Made by a program: the position numbers and the translations under genes
From: Vibrio hangzhouensis
GTDB taxonomy: Bacteria; Pseudomonadota; Gammaproteobacteria; Enterobacterales; Vibrionaceae
Reading direction: 5' to 3'
Assembly: GCF_900107935.1 (NCBI RefSeq)
Contig: NZ_FNVG01000006.1
Coordinates: 1-64,000 of the forward strand
DNA: 64,000 bases
The notes under the pieces: model-generated
Database searches by the model: none
What the model was told of the DNA's origin: nothing
The model's input: the letters and a program-made list of their open reading frames with translations, nothing else
In this document: in pieces, positions 46,322-54,208 of the stretch
Layout of the letters: each line of letters begins with the position of its first letter
How positions within the stretch are numbered: position 1 is the stretch's first letter

Positions 46322-46612
46322 CTATATCTTGGAGCGATTAAATTTGCCATTGTTGGCCACCAAACGTTCCTTCTGTTGCTTATTAAGTTTCTTAATTGCT
46401 ATTTCAGTTTTAAGAGCGTCACTCTTAGTGTGCTCTAGCTGGCTCCAAACGAGTTCGAGTGGTCCGCGACCGCGTAAAGACTTTGCACCTTTACCCGCCT
46501 GATGTTGCTTCAAGCGTCTTGCCAAATTGTTGGTAATTCCGCAATAGAGCTTCGCCTCAGATGTTCTTAATAGATACACAAACCACGCGTCAGTTACATC
46601 GCATTTCATCAT
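46322..46612 (-). CDS. GIY-YIG nuclease superfamily protein (YhbQ/UPF0213-like)
   Basis: 96 aa. The nuclease motifs WFVYLLRTSEAKLYCGITNNLARRLKQHQAGKGAKSLRGR are visible: first Tyr (VYLL), second segment LYCGIT in place of canonical GIY, the arginine (LARRL) and the histidine (KQHQ). The glutamate later in the domain (EIAIKKL) completes the set. Such small single-domain proteins are thought to act on DNA, but their role is not settled. Two adjacent ATG codons (46612 and 46609) could start it. Confidence 0.9.
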   Translation of the reverse strand: MMKCDVTDAWFVYLLRTSEAKLYCGITNNLARRLKQHQAGKGAKSLRGRGPLELVWSQLEHTKSDALKTEIAIKKLNKQQKERLVANNGKFNRSKI

Positions 46613-46634
46613 TAGTGTCGGTTTCGTTATATAA

Positions 46635-46664
46635 AAAAAGGCGGCAGCTTTCCGCCCCCGCCTT
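46635..46664 (-). terminator. Terminator of yceH
   Basis: On the minus strand GGCGG, loop GAAAGCTG or similar and CCGCC, followed by TTTTTTT. It begins about 8 bp past the yceH stop. Confidence 0.7.
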
Positions 46665-46671
46665 GAATCCT

Positions 46672-47328
46672 CTAAAGAAGAGAGTTGACCAACGCTTTGA
46701 CTTCTGCCAATTCTGCTTTCAGCGACTCTACTTCATTTTCAAGTGCCTGAATACGGTCTGTTGTCGGCGAGTTTACTGCAGGTGCAGATGCTTGCTGAGC
46801 AAACTGTTCCATGTCCACCTCGCCACTAAACAAATGCATATAGCGCGACTCTCGCTTTCCAGGTTCACGCGGCAGTTTCACGACCAGTGCACCACTTTCC
46901 CGACTTGCCATTGCGTCTAGAACCGCTTCAACCTCTTTAACATCCACAAACTCACACAAACGATTAGTACGTGTTCTGAGTTCGCCGGGCGTCTGCGGGC
47001 CACGAAGTAACAAACAGCATACGATCGCCTTTTCTTGCACACTTAGCTTAAGATCACCGAACTCAGTGTTACAAAAACGATGCTGGAACTTGGAAACTCG
47101 ACTGTTAAAACTGCTTTCATCACTGACTAATCGGCGTGATATCAGAGCATGAGTTGCATCCTGGACATCTGCCTCGCTCAACGCCATAACAGGTTCACGA
47201 TTGCTCTTTTGGTTACAGGCCGTGGTCAAACTATTGAGAGTCAACGGATAATGGTCTGGCGTAGTGACTTCTTTTTCAATCAAACAACCGATTACTCGTG
47301 CCTCGACTAAGGAGAGTTCTATATTCAT
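46672..47328 (-). CDS. yceH: YceH-family protein (UPF0502/DUF480)
   Basis: 218 aa. Two winged-helix repeats (residues ~1-85 and ~90-175), each with the pattern [30 protein letters not shown] or [30 protein letters not shown], match DUF480. The C-terminal coiled coil ([20 protein letters not shown]) suggests oligomers. E. coli YceH is linked to virulence/invasion phenotypes but has no defined mechanism. Start supported by AAAGGG upstream. Confidence 0.92.
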   Translation of the reverse strand: MNIELSLVEARVIGCLIEKEVTTPDHYPLTLNSLTTACNQKSNREPVMALSEADVQDATHALISRRLVSDESSFNSRVSKFQHRFCNTEFGDLKLSVQEKAIVCCLLLRGPQTPGELRTRTNRLCEFVDVKEVEAVLDAMASRESGALVVKLPREPGKRESRYMHLFSGEVDMEQFAQQASAPAVNSPTTDRIQALENEVESLKAELAEVKALVNSLL

Positions 47329-47428
47329 TTTTATATCCCTTTTTATTTGCTAAAGCACTGCAGATTTTTGCAGGCTTTGTACTCAGACAACCTCAACATG
47401 CAGGTTAGACGGCCTAGGTCTGAGTAGT

Positions 47429-47644
47429 TTAATGCTCTGATAAAAATGGAATTCTTATGAACTTGCCATTTTGATCAATCATTACAATTCGACTTCTGTT
47501 TAGTTCGACCTCTGTTAACTCCAGTTTAGCGCGTTCATTAACATAAGCGCCTTTCAATCTGTCTACCGGAGTAACTTCCGACTGTTCACTGTCAATTACA
47601 ATATCACTCTTGAAGTCCGGAAGTGCTTGAGGGTGAGGTAACAT
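47429..47644 (-). CDS. Hypothetical protein, 71 aa
   Basis: A soluble protein (MLPHPQALPDFKSDIVIDSE...) with no cysteine, signal or recognised motif; a mix of acidic N-terminus and basic C-terminus (VELNRSRIVMIDQNGKFIRI). The ribosome site (GAGA) is weak. It stands alone between yceH and the YeeX-like gene. Codon pattern fits its neighbours, so it is probably real, but no family was recognised. Confidence 0.5.
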   Translation of the reverse strand: MLPHPQALPDFKSDIVIDSEQSEVTPVDRLKGAYVNERAKLELTEVELNRSRIVMIDQNGKFIRIPFLSEH

Positions 47645-47835
47645 GGTTCTCTGTTTTCGACTATATTTTTGGATTGAGAAATCATAGCGCTAACTGTGTC
47701 TCTAACTCAATTGTTTATTCAGTTGAATGGCGACATTGTGAGCAATAGATTGATACTATTGATCTCGGGGCTGTTATAAAGAGTTTCGTTGTGTTTTAAT
47801 CAAATCAGTTTCAGACATTAATTAGGAAAGGACTT

Positions 47836-48153
47836 ATGAGTAGCGTATTCGAAATCGTTGCACAAGCACGTCGTAAAAACAAGCTCAAGCGCGAGCTTCT
47901 TGATAACGAGAAAAAGGTTCGCGACAACCGTAAACGTGTTGATTTGCTTGAAAACCTGATGGACTACATCAAGCCTGAGATGACTCACGATGAAATCGTT
48001 ACCATCATCAAGAATATGAAAGCAGACTACGAAGACCGCGTTGACGACCACATCATCAAAAGCGCTGAGATTTCTAAGGCTCGTCGTGACATCAGTCGCC
48101 GCATTCGTGAACTGACTGAAGAAGACAAACAAATGGTACAAGGCAAAAAGTAA
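47836..48153 (+). CDS. YeeX-like DUF496 (UPF0265) helical protein
   Basis: 105 aa, almost all helical and highly charged. Segments [41 protein letters not shown] and [25 protein letters not shown] match the YeeX/DUF496 family, whose function is not established. It probably forms a coiled-coil oligomer. Start supported by AAAGGA (47826-47831), 4 bases upstream of the ATG at 47836. A terminator follows. Confidence 0.93.
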   Translation: MSSVFEIVAQARRKNKLKRELLDNEKKVRDNRKRVDLLENLMDYIKPEMTHDEIVTIIKNMKADYEDRVDDHIIKSAEISKARRDISRRIRELTEEDKQMVQGKK

Positions 48154-48173
48154 TTACCTTGCTAACCTACATT

Positions 48174-48202
48174 GAAAGCTCGCAATGCGAGCTTTTTTTT
48201 AT
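48174..48202 (+). terminator. Terminator of the YeeX-like gene
   Basis: Stem AAAGCTCGC/GCGAGCTTT with a short loop and eight following T residues, about 20 bp past the stop. Confidence 0.93.
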
Positions 48203-48431
48203 ACAGCTATCAACAAATTTAGAGTTTGCTAAAGGATTGAAACTGGCAAAACGTTTGCGTAATCGCTAACCTTCTCCGTTCCGCAAAGTGAGGCTTCCAT
48301 CACATAACTTACCCTGATATAGTGCATCGCGAAATGAGCAACACCGTTCGAGGCAAGGAGCTTCCTCGTAAATCTCATGATGAGAAGGATTGGTACCAGA
48401 TAACTTACTGGCGAATTTAGAGGAGCACGCT

Positions 48432-48677
48432 ATGGACATGAATATGGTTGAACTTTTGGGTTATGCAGCATCAATTATGGTTGCAATTTCACTCACAATG
48501 AAAGACATCGTAAAACTGCGTGTCTTGAACTTTATTGGATGCGGACTATTCACAGCATACGGCCTGGCGATTGACTCGATGCCAGTGGTCATCACCAACG
48601 GATTCATTGCTTGCGTTAATGTTTATTTCCTAGTGAAAATGCAGCAAGAAAAGAGAATCGTTAGCTCAAACGCTTAA
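48432..48677 (+). CDS. YgjV-like small inner-membrane protein
   Basis: 81 aa from the ATG at 48432, chosen because GAGGAG lies 7 bases upstream; the frame is open back to 48390. Three likely membrane helices (VELLGYAASIMVAISLTM, LRVLNFIGCGLFTAYGLAI, MPVVITNGFIACVNVYFLV) match the YgjV family of transporter-like proteins, all of unknown cargo. Single-gene unit with its own terminator. Confidence 0.82.
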   Translation: MDMNMVELLGYAASIMVAISLTMKDIVKLRVLNFIGCGLFTAYGLAIDSMPVVITNGFIACVNVYFLVKMQQEKRIVSSNA

Positions 48678-48683
48678 GAATTT

Positions 48684-48721
48684 CTAAAAAAAGCCCCGAA
48701 CACCGTTCGGGGCTTTTTTTA
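48684..48721. terminator. Bidirectional terminator after the YgjV-like gene
   Basis: Stem AAAAAAGCCCCGAAC/GTTCGGGGCTTTTTT with a 3-base loop and flanking A and T runs. It can stop transcription from both sides. Confidence 0.93.
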
Positions 48722-48739
48722 TGTTGAACCCCAGAAAAC

Positions 48740-48862
48740 CTAGTTCAAAGAGAACCATCGACTAAACCAGGTAACTTCACCATAGGAAATCAAGTCAAAT
48801 ATCGTTAGAAACACTGCGGTAATAACCGCAAGCTTAAGCAGTTTATAGACGATGAGCATCAT
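48740..48862 (-). CDS. Possible 40-aa single-span membrane protein
   Basis: Two adjacent ATG codons at 48862 and 48859 open MMLIVYKLLKLAVITAVFL, continuing through a hydrophobic stretch to FDLISYGEVTWFSRWFSLN. It has one membrane helix (~10-24) and an aromatic C-terminus. A GAGGTAAAGG lies 12-21 bases upstream, somewhat far for an ideal ribosome site. Its stop is 19 bp from the terminator at 48684-48721, which could also serve it. Real small gene or chance cannot be settled by eye. Confidence 0.5.
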   Translation of the reverse strand: MMLIVYKLLKLAVITAVFLTIFDLISYGEVTWFSRWFSLN

Positions 48863-48977
48863 AGTAAGAATTACCTTTACCTCTTTGGAATCTACCTAAA
48901 GTTTACTGCTCTGCCGCCATGAAGCAAAGTACCTTATTCACCAACTCCTGACTGTGTTATTGATCTAACCCATTGCC

Positions 48978-49553
48978 TTAGCTAACAAGCTTGCTTATCC
49001 ATGGTACCCTGTCCACACAATCATTGAGCAAAGTTACTGCAGCCTCTTTGTTATCGGTAAGCCAGATTTTTGCTTCATCGATACCTAACAGCATAGGCAT
49101 ACGGTGATGATATTCTTCATAGCGACGGGAAGGGCTAGTTGTAAGCGACACCACCTCTTGGGTCTCAGGATACCCAATCCCCGCCATATATAATGGCTTT
49201 TCTGTAATCTCGCTAAACAAGTACTTTACTTTGTTTCCTTGTCCCTTATCGCTCCATTCATACCAACCAGAACACGGAATTACTGCGCGATGGTAACTAA
49301 AAGCATCTCTAAATGTCGGTTTTTGGTGAACTGATTCTGACTGTGCATTAATAATGACCTTCTTGCTCCAACTAGGCTTGATGCCCCAACGAAGGGGTAT
49401 CTGAAATAACTCACCATTTGGTGAAGCCACCACACAGTCTATTACGTCCGTTGGCCGAAGGTCAGAATTCGGTTTGGTAGAAAATGCCAACCCCAGCTGT
49501 TCTGAAACGATCTGACTAAAAGGATCATCAATAATGTTAAGTCTGCCGCACAT
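48978..49553 (-). CDS. yedK: SOS response-associated peptidase YedK/SRAP
   Basis: 191 aa. The catalytic residues of SRAP proteins are present: C2 (MCGRL), N69 (INAQSES), E99 (GWYEW) and H150 (EYHHRMP). It makes a thiazolidine cross-link to abasic sites in single-stranded DNA and shields them. Start methionine must be removed to expose C2, consistent with the sequence. No clear LexA box was seen upstream. Single-gene unit. Confidence 0.95.
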   Translation of the reverse strand: MCGRLNIIDDPFSQIVSEQLGLAFSTKPNSDLRPTDVIDCVVASPNGELFQIPLRWGIKPSWSKKVIINAQSESVHQKPTFRDAFSYHRAVIPCSGWYEWSDKGQGNKVKYLFSEITEKPLYMAGIGYPETQEVVSLTTSPSRRYEEYHHRMPMLLGIDEAKIWLTDNKEAAVTLLNDCVDRVPWISKLVS

Positions 49554-49672
49554 AGTAAAACTAATCCGTTTTTTTAGCAGAATTATAGCGGATCACGTTC
49601 GATTTCTCTTGACCTAGCGTGCCGTCGCTTTTAGTTTTGCTATCGGAACGCCTTTGCTTGCGCGTCTGGAAC

Positions 49673-49697
49673 GGCCGAGATTTAGTTGTGCTCGGCC
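49673..49697. repeat. Inverted repeat in the gap before the 5'-nucleotidase gene
   Basis: GGCCGAG and CTCGGCC, 7-bp arms with an 11-base loop. It is part of a 226-base gap with no recognisable gene; a small RNA is possible but has no other support. Confidence 0.35.
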
Positions 49698-49727
49698 AAC
49701 CCCTTATTAATTCCAGCCAAATAAGAA

Positions 49728-49752
49728 GCCAGCTCATAGAGCTGGCTAATAA
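49728..49752 (-). terminator. Hairpin after the 31-aa ORF
   Basis: Stem AGCCAGCTC/GAGCTGGCT with a 3-base loop, followed on the minus strand by TTCTTATTT. It lies 30 bp past the stop of the tiny ORF at 49780. Confidence 0.65.
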
Positions 49753-49779
49753 TATATATACTCAAGTATACAGTGTGAA

Positions 49780-49875
49780 CTATATGGCCCCACTCGGTAC
49801 AAAGTAGACAAGCATTGACCATGCACCTATCCAACTCAACACCACGAGCGTATCAATCCAATCTTTGTTCCACAT
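49780..49875 (-). CDS. Possible 31-aa membrane peptide with strong ribosome site
   Basis: ATG at 49875 is preceded by GGAGG at 5 bases, one of the best ribosome sites in the window. It opens MWNKDWIDTLVVLSWIGAWS, a single hydrophobic helix rich in Trp and Leu, and stops at 49780. A hairpin follows. The layout resembles small single-span proteins that bind larger membrane complexes. It is transcribed in the same direction as the 5'-nucleotidase-like gene that ends just upstream. No homologue recognised. Confidence 0.6.
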   Translation of the reverse strand: MWNKDWIDTLVVLSWIGAWSMLVYFVPSGAI

Positions 49876-49958
49876 GGTTCCTCCAGTGAATGTGGCAATA
49901 TCTTCAGTGATAGACTGCCGCTAAAAAGATCAGTTCAATGAAAGCAATTAGTGTTCCA

Positions 49959-51668
49959 CTATTTTGGAACCGAGCTCAAGCTGTTGAGTTTTATATGATT
50001 CACAATGTCTGGGTGTTCGGATAACAACTTCACAAAACAATCCGCCATCGACCAGGTTGTCACCTCACTGTCGGATTCCATGTTCAGAATTGCATCATAG
50101 CCCTCTTTTCCCTTCATGGTATAAGCGCTTGAACTACCAATATAAACCTTATCGGGGTCGAGCGGATGACCACCGATAGTCACTGCGGACACTCGCATTC
50201 CTTTGGTTTGTTCCTTGTCATAGTGAAAATCAAGTTGCGACGTGTATGGGTAGCTGCCTGAACCAGTCCCCGCAACCCCGTTGCCTATTGCATTGTCAAT
50301 GGCACCCTCAATAATCGCAGGTATATATCGCCCCTCTATCGCATAAACACCAATAGGCACGGCAAAAGGCAACAGTTTTCCGGCAACATCGGCAATCGTG
50401 ACCGGGCCGGCATTCAATGAGTTTCGCACCCCTCCAGCATTATGCAACGCAAAGTCAACTGGATAACCAAGAGACTTCATCGTATAGAGAAATGAATGCG
50501 CGACCAATGGTGCCAACTCACTTCCACCAAGAGCATCAGGAATTCTAATATGCCTCAGGGGTGTTTCAAGACAGGCAATTTTCTGCTGTTGCAATGACCT
50601 GACTCTCGGCTGATATTTCTCAGCCAAAATCCTTTTAATCCCGGTATGTTTTCGACATACGACAACATTGGGATGAGACTGTACCTGATCACGCACCGCT
50701 TCATACGGCACTAGAGACGCCTCATGATCAACATCCATAAACACACGACGCCCGACCAGCAACTCATTACGCCCTTCCAACTGTGTCACACGACCTTTCT
50801 CGTCGAAGTGTACCCGGCAGTGACCCAGTGTCATCGCATGAAACCCAGCCTGAACCACATAGGTATCGTTAACCCGCACACCGTATTCGTCCTGAGATAC
50901 CAAACCCAACTCAGAAAAATCTCCCTGAAGTACGTGACTATGCCCACCAACGATAAGCCCTATACCGGGAACCTCAGCGGCCAGTTTCAGGTCTGCTTCG
51001 TACCCCATGTGACTCAACAGAACAATCTTGTTAATACCCGTTGCTCTAATCGCTGCAACTGTTTTTGTTGCGGTCGCTAATACTGGCTCAAAGTGAGTAT
51101 CACTATCAGGGTTAGCAATATCGGCCATCTTTTCCATCGATAAACCAAAAATTGCCAGTTTTTCACCATCTATGGTCTTCTCGAGCCAGCGAGCTGTTCT
51201 GGTCTCTGTGTCATAGTGGTATACATTATCAAGATCTTTGATGGGGTACTGCTTGCTACCCTCTTCTGAAAGATTCCAGTTGCCAGCTAAAAAGGGAAAT
51301 TCAATCTCACGGACAAATTTTCCGACGGGCTCGTTTCCCATGTCCAGTTCATGGTTTCCTAGTGCCATCGCATCGGGCGCTAAAGCATTCAGTAGTTCAG
51401 CGTTGGCCTCACCCTTAAATAGAGAGAAATACAAGGTACCCTGAAAACAATCACCAGCATGGAGAAATAAAAAGCCCTGCTCTTGGTTTTCTGCCTTGAT
51501 TTGATCAAGGCGGGTAGCAATTCTGGCAAACCCACCCGCGCTCACGAACGGTTGATATGGCACATTTTTGTGAACCACAGACAGTGCCAGCGACGTAGGA
51601 TCAAAGTAAGAATGGGTATCATTGATATGAGCGATGGTGACAGTGAGAGGTTTATTGTTTCTTATCAT
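49959..51668 (-). CDS. 5'-nucleotidase/metallophosphatase without signal peptide
   Basis: 569 aa. The metal-binding motifs of the UshA/NadN family are in place: AHINDTHS, HAGDCFQGT, ALGNHELDMG, LLSHMGYE and GGHSHVL. The C-terminal substrate-binding domain has HNAGGVRNSL and SYPYTSQLDFHYDK. In contrast with exported relatives, the N-terminus (MIRNNKPLTVTIAHIND) shows no signal peptide, so it would work in the cytoplasm unless exported otherwise. A CRP-like site lies about 100 bp upstream. Single-gene unit on the minus strand. Confidence 0.88.
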   Translation of the reverse strand: MIRNNKPLTVTIAHINDTHSYFDPTSLALSVVHKNVPYQPFVSAGGFARIATRLDQIKAENQEQGFLFLHAGDCFQGTLYFSLFKGEANAELLNALAPDAMALGNHELDMGNEPVGKFVREIEFPFLAGNWNLSEEGSKQYPIKDLDNVYHYDTETRTARWLEKTIDGEKLAIFGLSMEKMADIANPDSDTHFEPVLATATKTVAAIRATGINKIVLLSHMGYEADLKLAAEVPGIGLIVGGHSHVLQGDFSELGLVSQDEYGVRVNDTYVVQAGFHAMTLGHCRVHFDEKGRVTQLEGRNELLVGRRVFMDVDHEASLVPYEAVRDQVQSHPNVVVCRKHTGIKRILAEKYQPRVRSLQQQKIACLETPLRHIRIPDALGGSELAPLVAHSFLYTMKSLGYPVDFALHNAGGVRNSLNAGPVTIADVAGKLLPFAVPIGVYAIEGRYIPAIIEGAIDNAIGNGVAGTGSGSYPYTSQLDFHYDKEQTKGMRVSAVTIGGHPLDPDKVYIGSSSAYTMKGKEGYDAILNMESDSEVTTWSMADCFVKLLSEHPDIVNHIKLNSLSSVPK

Positions 51669-51764
51669 AGTATTTTCTCTTTAATCTCCTCTCAGATGGT
51701 AGACCGCTTTATGTGACATTCCAATGAACTCTATGAAATGGAACAGACATTATACAGGTCTTTG

Positions 51765-51780
51765 TATGATATACATCACA
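51765..51780 (-). promoter_or_regulatory. CRP-like site upstream of the 5'-nucleotidase-like gene
   Basis: TATGA-TATACA-TCACA matches 9 of 10 core positions of the TGTGA-N6-TCACA consensus. It lies 97-112 bp upstream of the start. Confidence 0.45.
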
Positions 51781-51914
51781 TAAGTTCCACTGCTAAAATT
51801 TAAATTTGTATGAACTTCGTTACAGCCCTATACGAGAAAGTCTCTTATAATTGAAATAGATAGCGAGGATTGTCCAGCCCATATTCCAGAATGCACGTGT
51901 GCAAGGAGAATTGG

Positions 51915-53546
51915 ATGAAGTTAGAACGAATTGATATCTCCGGCTTTCGCGGCATCAAGCGTCTCTCACTAGCGCTTAATGACCTTACTACATTAATAGG
52001 CGAAAATACCTGGGGTAAATCGTCCCTGCTGGACGCATTGTGTGTTGTATTGCCATCCGATGGCCAGCTATACCAGTTTACGATGAAAGACTTTCATGTC
52101 GATTATGCCGCCTCTCATCCCCAGACCCAAAATCTTCAAATCATTCTCTCTTTCGTTGCCACAGAAAAAAACGAAACCCGAGCAGGTCGTTACCGAAAAC
52201 TAAAACCGATTTGGCAACGAGATGAAAACGGTATCGACAAATTCTACTACCGGATTAGTGCAAATCTGAGCGGCTATGACATTGACCAGAGCTACGCCTT
52301 TTTAGACCTAGAAGGTAACCCACTCAGGCTCCATCATTCGGAAAAAATTGCTCAGGAACTGATGACATTACACCCGGTAATTCGTCTCCGTGATTCGAGG
52401 CGCTTTCATCATCACGAACACCCTGGCAATGGCAATAACTCTCGTTCAGAGAAGCGCATTAACAACACTGTTCGTCGTCTTCTGGCCATTCCCGGGCATG
52501 TCAATAAAGGTGAAATGAAAAGTAGCCTGAACTCAATGAAGGCGCTCGTCGAGCACTATTTTTCTTTTAAAAGTCACGCCAGAAATTCACCTCAAAATAA
52601 CCGCGACGGCATTTTCTTTACAGGGGGAACCAGTGACAAAAACCTCATTCAGGTCATTGATGAAACTAAAAACCATCAAACCCGATTATTGTTGCTAGGC
52701 TTACTCAATGCCTACCTTCAGGCCAAAGGCCCCAACGAGTTGCGCCGCTGTGCTCGACCCATTTTGATCATCGAAGATCCAGAAGGACGACTCCATCCAA
52801 CGCACCTGTCACGCGCCTGGAGTCTGCTGCAACTATTGCCTATGCAGAAAATTCTTACCACTAACAGTAGTGATCTTCTGGGTGCCGTCCCGCTTCAATC
52901 CATTCGCCGCCTGGTAAGACAATCTGACCGAACTGTCACCACCAGTATCTCCACTAACAATCTGACTAAAGATGAGTTAAGACGCGTCGGTTTTCATATT
53001 CGCTTCCATCGCTCTCGAGCGTTATTCGCTCGCTGTTGGCTTTTAGTCGAGGGGGAGACAGAAGTTTGGTTGTTTAATGAACTCGCCAACTTATCTGGCT
53101 ATAATTTAGCTGCGGAAGGGGTGCAGATCATCGAATTCGCACAGTCAGGACTTAAATCGCTAATCAAGGTAGCGAAAGCATTTGGTATTGACTGGCATGT
53201 CGTGACCGATGGCGATGCTGCGGGTAAAAAATACGCCACAACTGTCATGCATCAATTAAAAGGTGAGCACCCACGTCATCATCTTACCGAATTACCAGAA
53301 CGCGATATTGAGCACTACCTATACATCCACGGGTTCGAAGAGTTTTTCAGAGATTTGATAAAAATCCCCCATGATCATCCAATACCACCGAAAAAAGTCG
53401 TCACTCGCGTACTCAAAAAGTTTGCCAAGCCCGACTTAGCTCTGGCCATCGTCGCAGAGTGCGAAAGCCGGGGAACAGAGAGCATTCCACTGTTAATTCG
53501 TTGGATTCTTAAACGCGTTATTACAATGGCTAATGGGAATACCTAG
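51915..53546 (+). CDS. ybjD: OLD-family ATPase/nuclease YbjD
   Basis: 543 aa from the ATG at 51915 (AAGGAG upstream; frame open earlier). An ABC-type ATPase has Walker A GENTWGKSS (29-37) and Walker B ARPILIIEDPEGRLHP. The C-terminal TOPRIM domain begins ARCWLLVEGETEVWL (metal Glu) and has HVVTDGDAAGKK. It matches YbjD of E. coli along its length and lacks the GajB/helicase partner of OLD-based defence systems. A role in DNA repair or recombination is likely; defence is not indicated here. Confidence 0.92.
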   Translation: MKLERIDISGFRGIKRLSLALNDLTTLIGENTWGKSSLLDALCVVLPSDGQLYQFTMKDFHVDYAASHPQTQNLQIILSFVATEKNETRAGRYRKLKPIWQRDENGIDKFYYRISANLSGYDIDQSYAFLDLEGNPLRLHHSEKIAQELMTLHPVIRLRDSRRFHHHEHPGNGNNSRSEKRINNTVRRLLAIPGHVNKGEMKSSLNSMKALVEHYFSFKSHARNSPQNNRDGIFFTGGTSDKNLIQVIDETKNHQTRLLLLGLLNAYLQAKGPNELRRCARPILIIEDPEGRLHPTHLSRAWSLLQLLPMQKILTTNSSDLLGAVPLQSIRRLVRQSDRTVTTSISTNNLTKDELRRVGFHIRFHRSRALFARCWLLVEGETEVWLFNELANLSGYNLAAEGVQIIEFAQSGLKSLIKVAKAFGIDWHVVTDGDAAGKKYATTVMHQLKGEHPRHHLTELPERDIEHYLYIHGFEEFFRDLIKIPHDHPIPPKKVVTRVLKKFAKPDLALAIVAECESRGTESIPLLIRWILKRVITMANGNT

Positions 53547-53586
53547 AAAAAAAGCGCCTATCAATTTTGTTGATAAGCGCTTTTTA
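53547..53586. terminator. Bidirectional terminator after ybjD
   Basis: Stem AAAAAGCGC-C-TATCAA/TTGATA-AGCGCTTTTT with a 5-base loop. It lies at the ybjD stop and also faces the DUF1097 gene. Confidence 0.88.
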
Positions 53587-53602
53587 ACGTTCTTATATAT
53601 GA

Positions 53603-54082
53603 CTATTCGTTGGCAAATTCTGTTGATGAAGGCGCCGTCAACTGGCGGTGCAACCAAAGGCCACTCGCTTTCATTAAATAGCCAAACACTCCCCCCAAAA
53701 TAAGAGATGGAATGACAAGTTGCCAAGCGCCATTGGCCGCGAACGTAGCGCATGCGCCAATGAATGTCCCTGGAATATAACCCAACCACTCACGCTTAGC
53801 TTGCACACACATAAAGAATGAAACCAGTGCCGTCATGATATAACCGACGATCTCCATATTAAATAACGAAGATCCTTCAATAATAACTATTGCCCATACC
53901 ACGCCAGACATATTGGTAAGTAGACTCTGAGCCAAACCTTTTACACCATCCTTTGGTGATGCGAAATAACTGGTGCACCCCAAAAATCCAGCCCAGGAAA
54001 GTAACCCTAAAGACATGGCTGTCCAGCCCCAAATTCCCGACAGAATTCCAGTGGTAATTGAAATAGCAATTAGTGGGCTCAT
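53603..54082 (-). CDS. DUF1097 membrane protein (YahC/YcdZ-like)
   Basis: 159 aa with about five membrane helices. Segments GIWGWTAMSLGLLSWAGFLGCTSYFA and LGYIPGTFIGACATFAANG match DUF1097. Function is unknown; some relatives are associated with carbon-source responses. Two CRP-like sites lie 59-126 bp upstream, which supports catabolite control. Start has AGGTAA upstream. Convergent with ybjD, tail to tail across the terminator at 53547-53586; single-gene unit. Confidence 0.85.
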   Translation of the reverse strand: MSPLIAISITTGILSGIWGWTAMSLGLLSWAGFLGCTSYFASPKDGVKGLAQSLLTNMSGVVWAIVIIEGSSLFNMEIVGYIMTALVSFFMCVQAKREWLGYIPGTFIGACATFAANGAWQLVIPSLILGGVFGYLMKASGLWLHRQLTAPSSTEFANE

Positions 54083-54140
54083 AGACGTTACCTAGCAATA
54101 TATTAGTCATGCTAGGTTAACCAATTAGCCAGCACTCTTA

Positions 54141-54156
54141 AGTGATATTCGTCACA
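54141..54156 (-). promoter_or_regulatory. CRP-like site 1 upstream of the DUF1097 gene
   Basis: AGTGA-TATTCG-TCACA matches 9 of 10 core positions of the CRP consensus. It lies 59-74 bp upstream of the start, a usual class I activator distance. Confidence 0.6.
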
Positions 54157-54192
54157 GTAACATTATGCAACGTACAATAATTACATATTAGT

Positions 54193-54208
54193 TGTGATAA
54201 AGATCACT
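54193..54208 (-). promoter_or_regulatory. CRP-like site 2, overlapping the LysR stop
   Basis: TGTGA-TAAAGA-TCACT matches 9 of 10 core positions. It is 52 bp from site 1, five helical turns, so both could bind on the same face. Confidence 0.6.

Noticed and set aside
49615..49720. A small RNA gene near the GGCCGAG inverted repeat
   Set aside because: One modest hairpin without a promoter or terminator is not enough to call an RNA.
51915..53546. A Gabija- or OLD-based defence system
   Set aside because: The protein matches YbjD along its length, and no UvrD-like GajB or other defence partner is adjacent.
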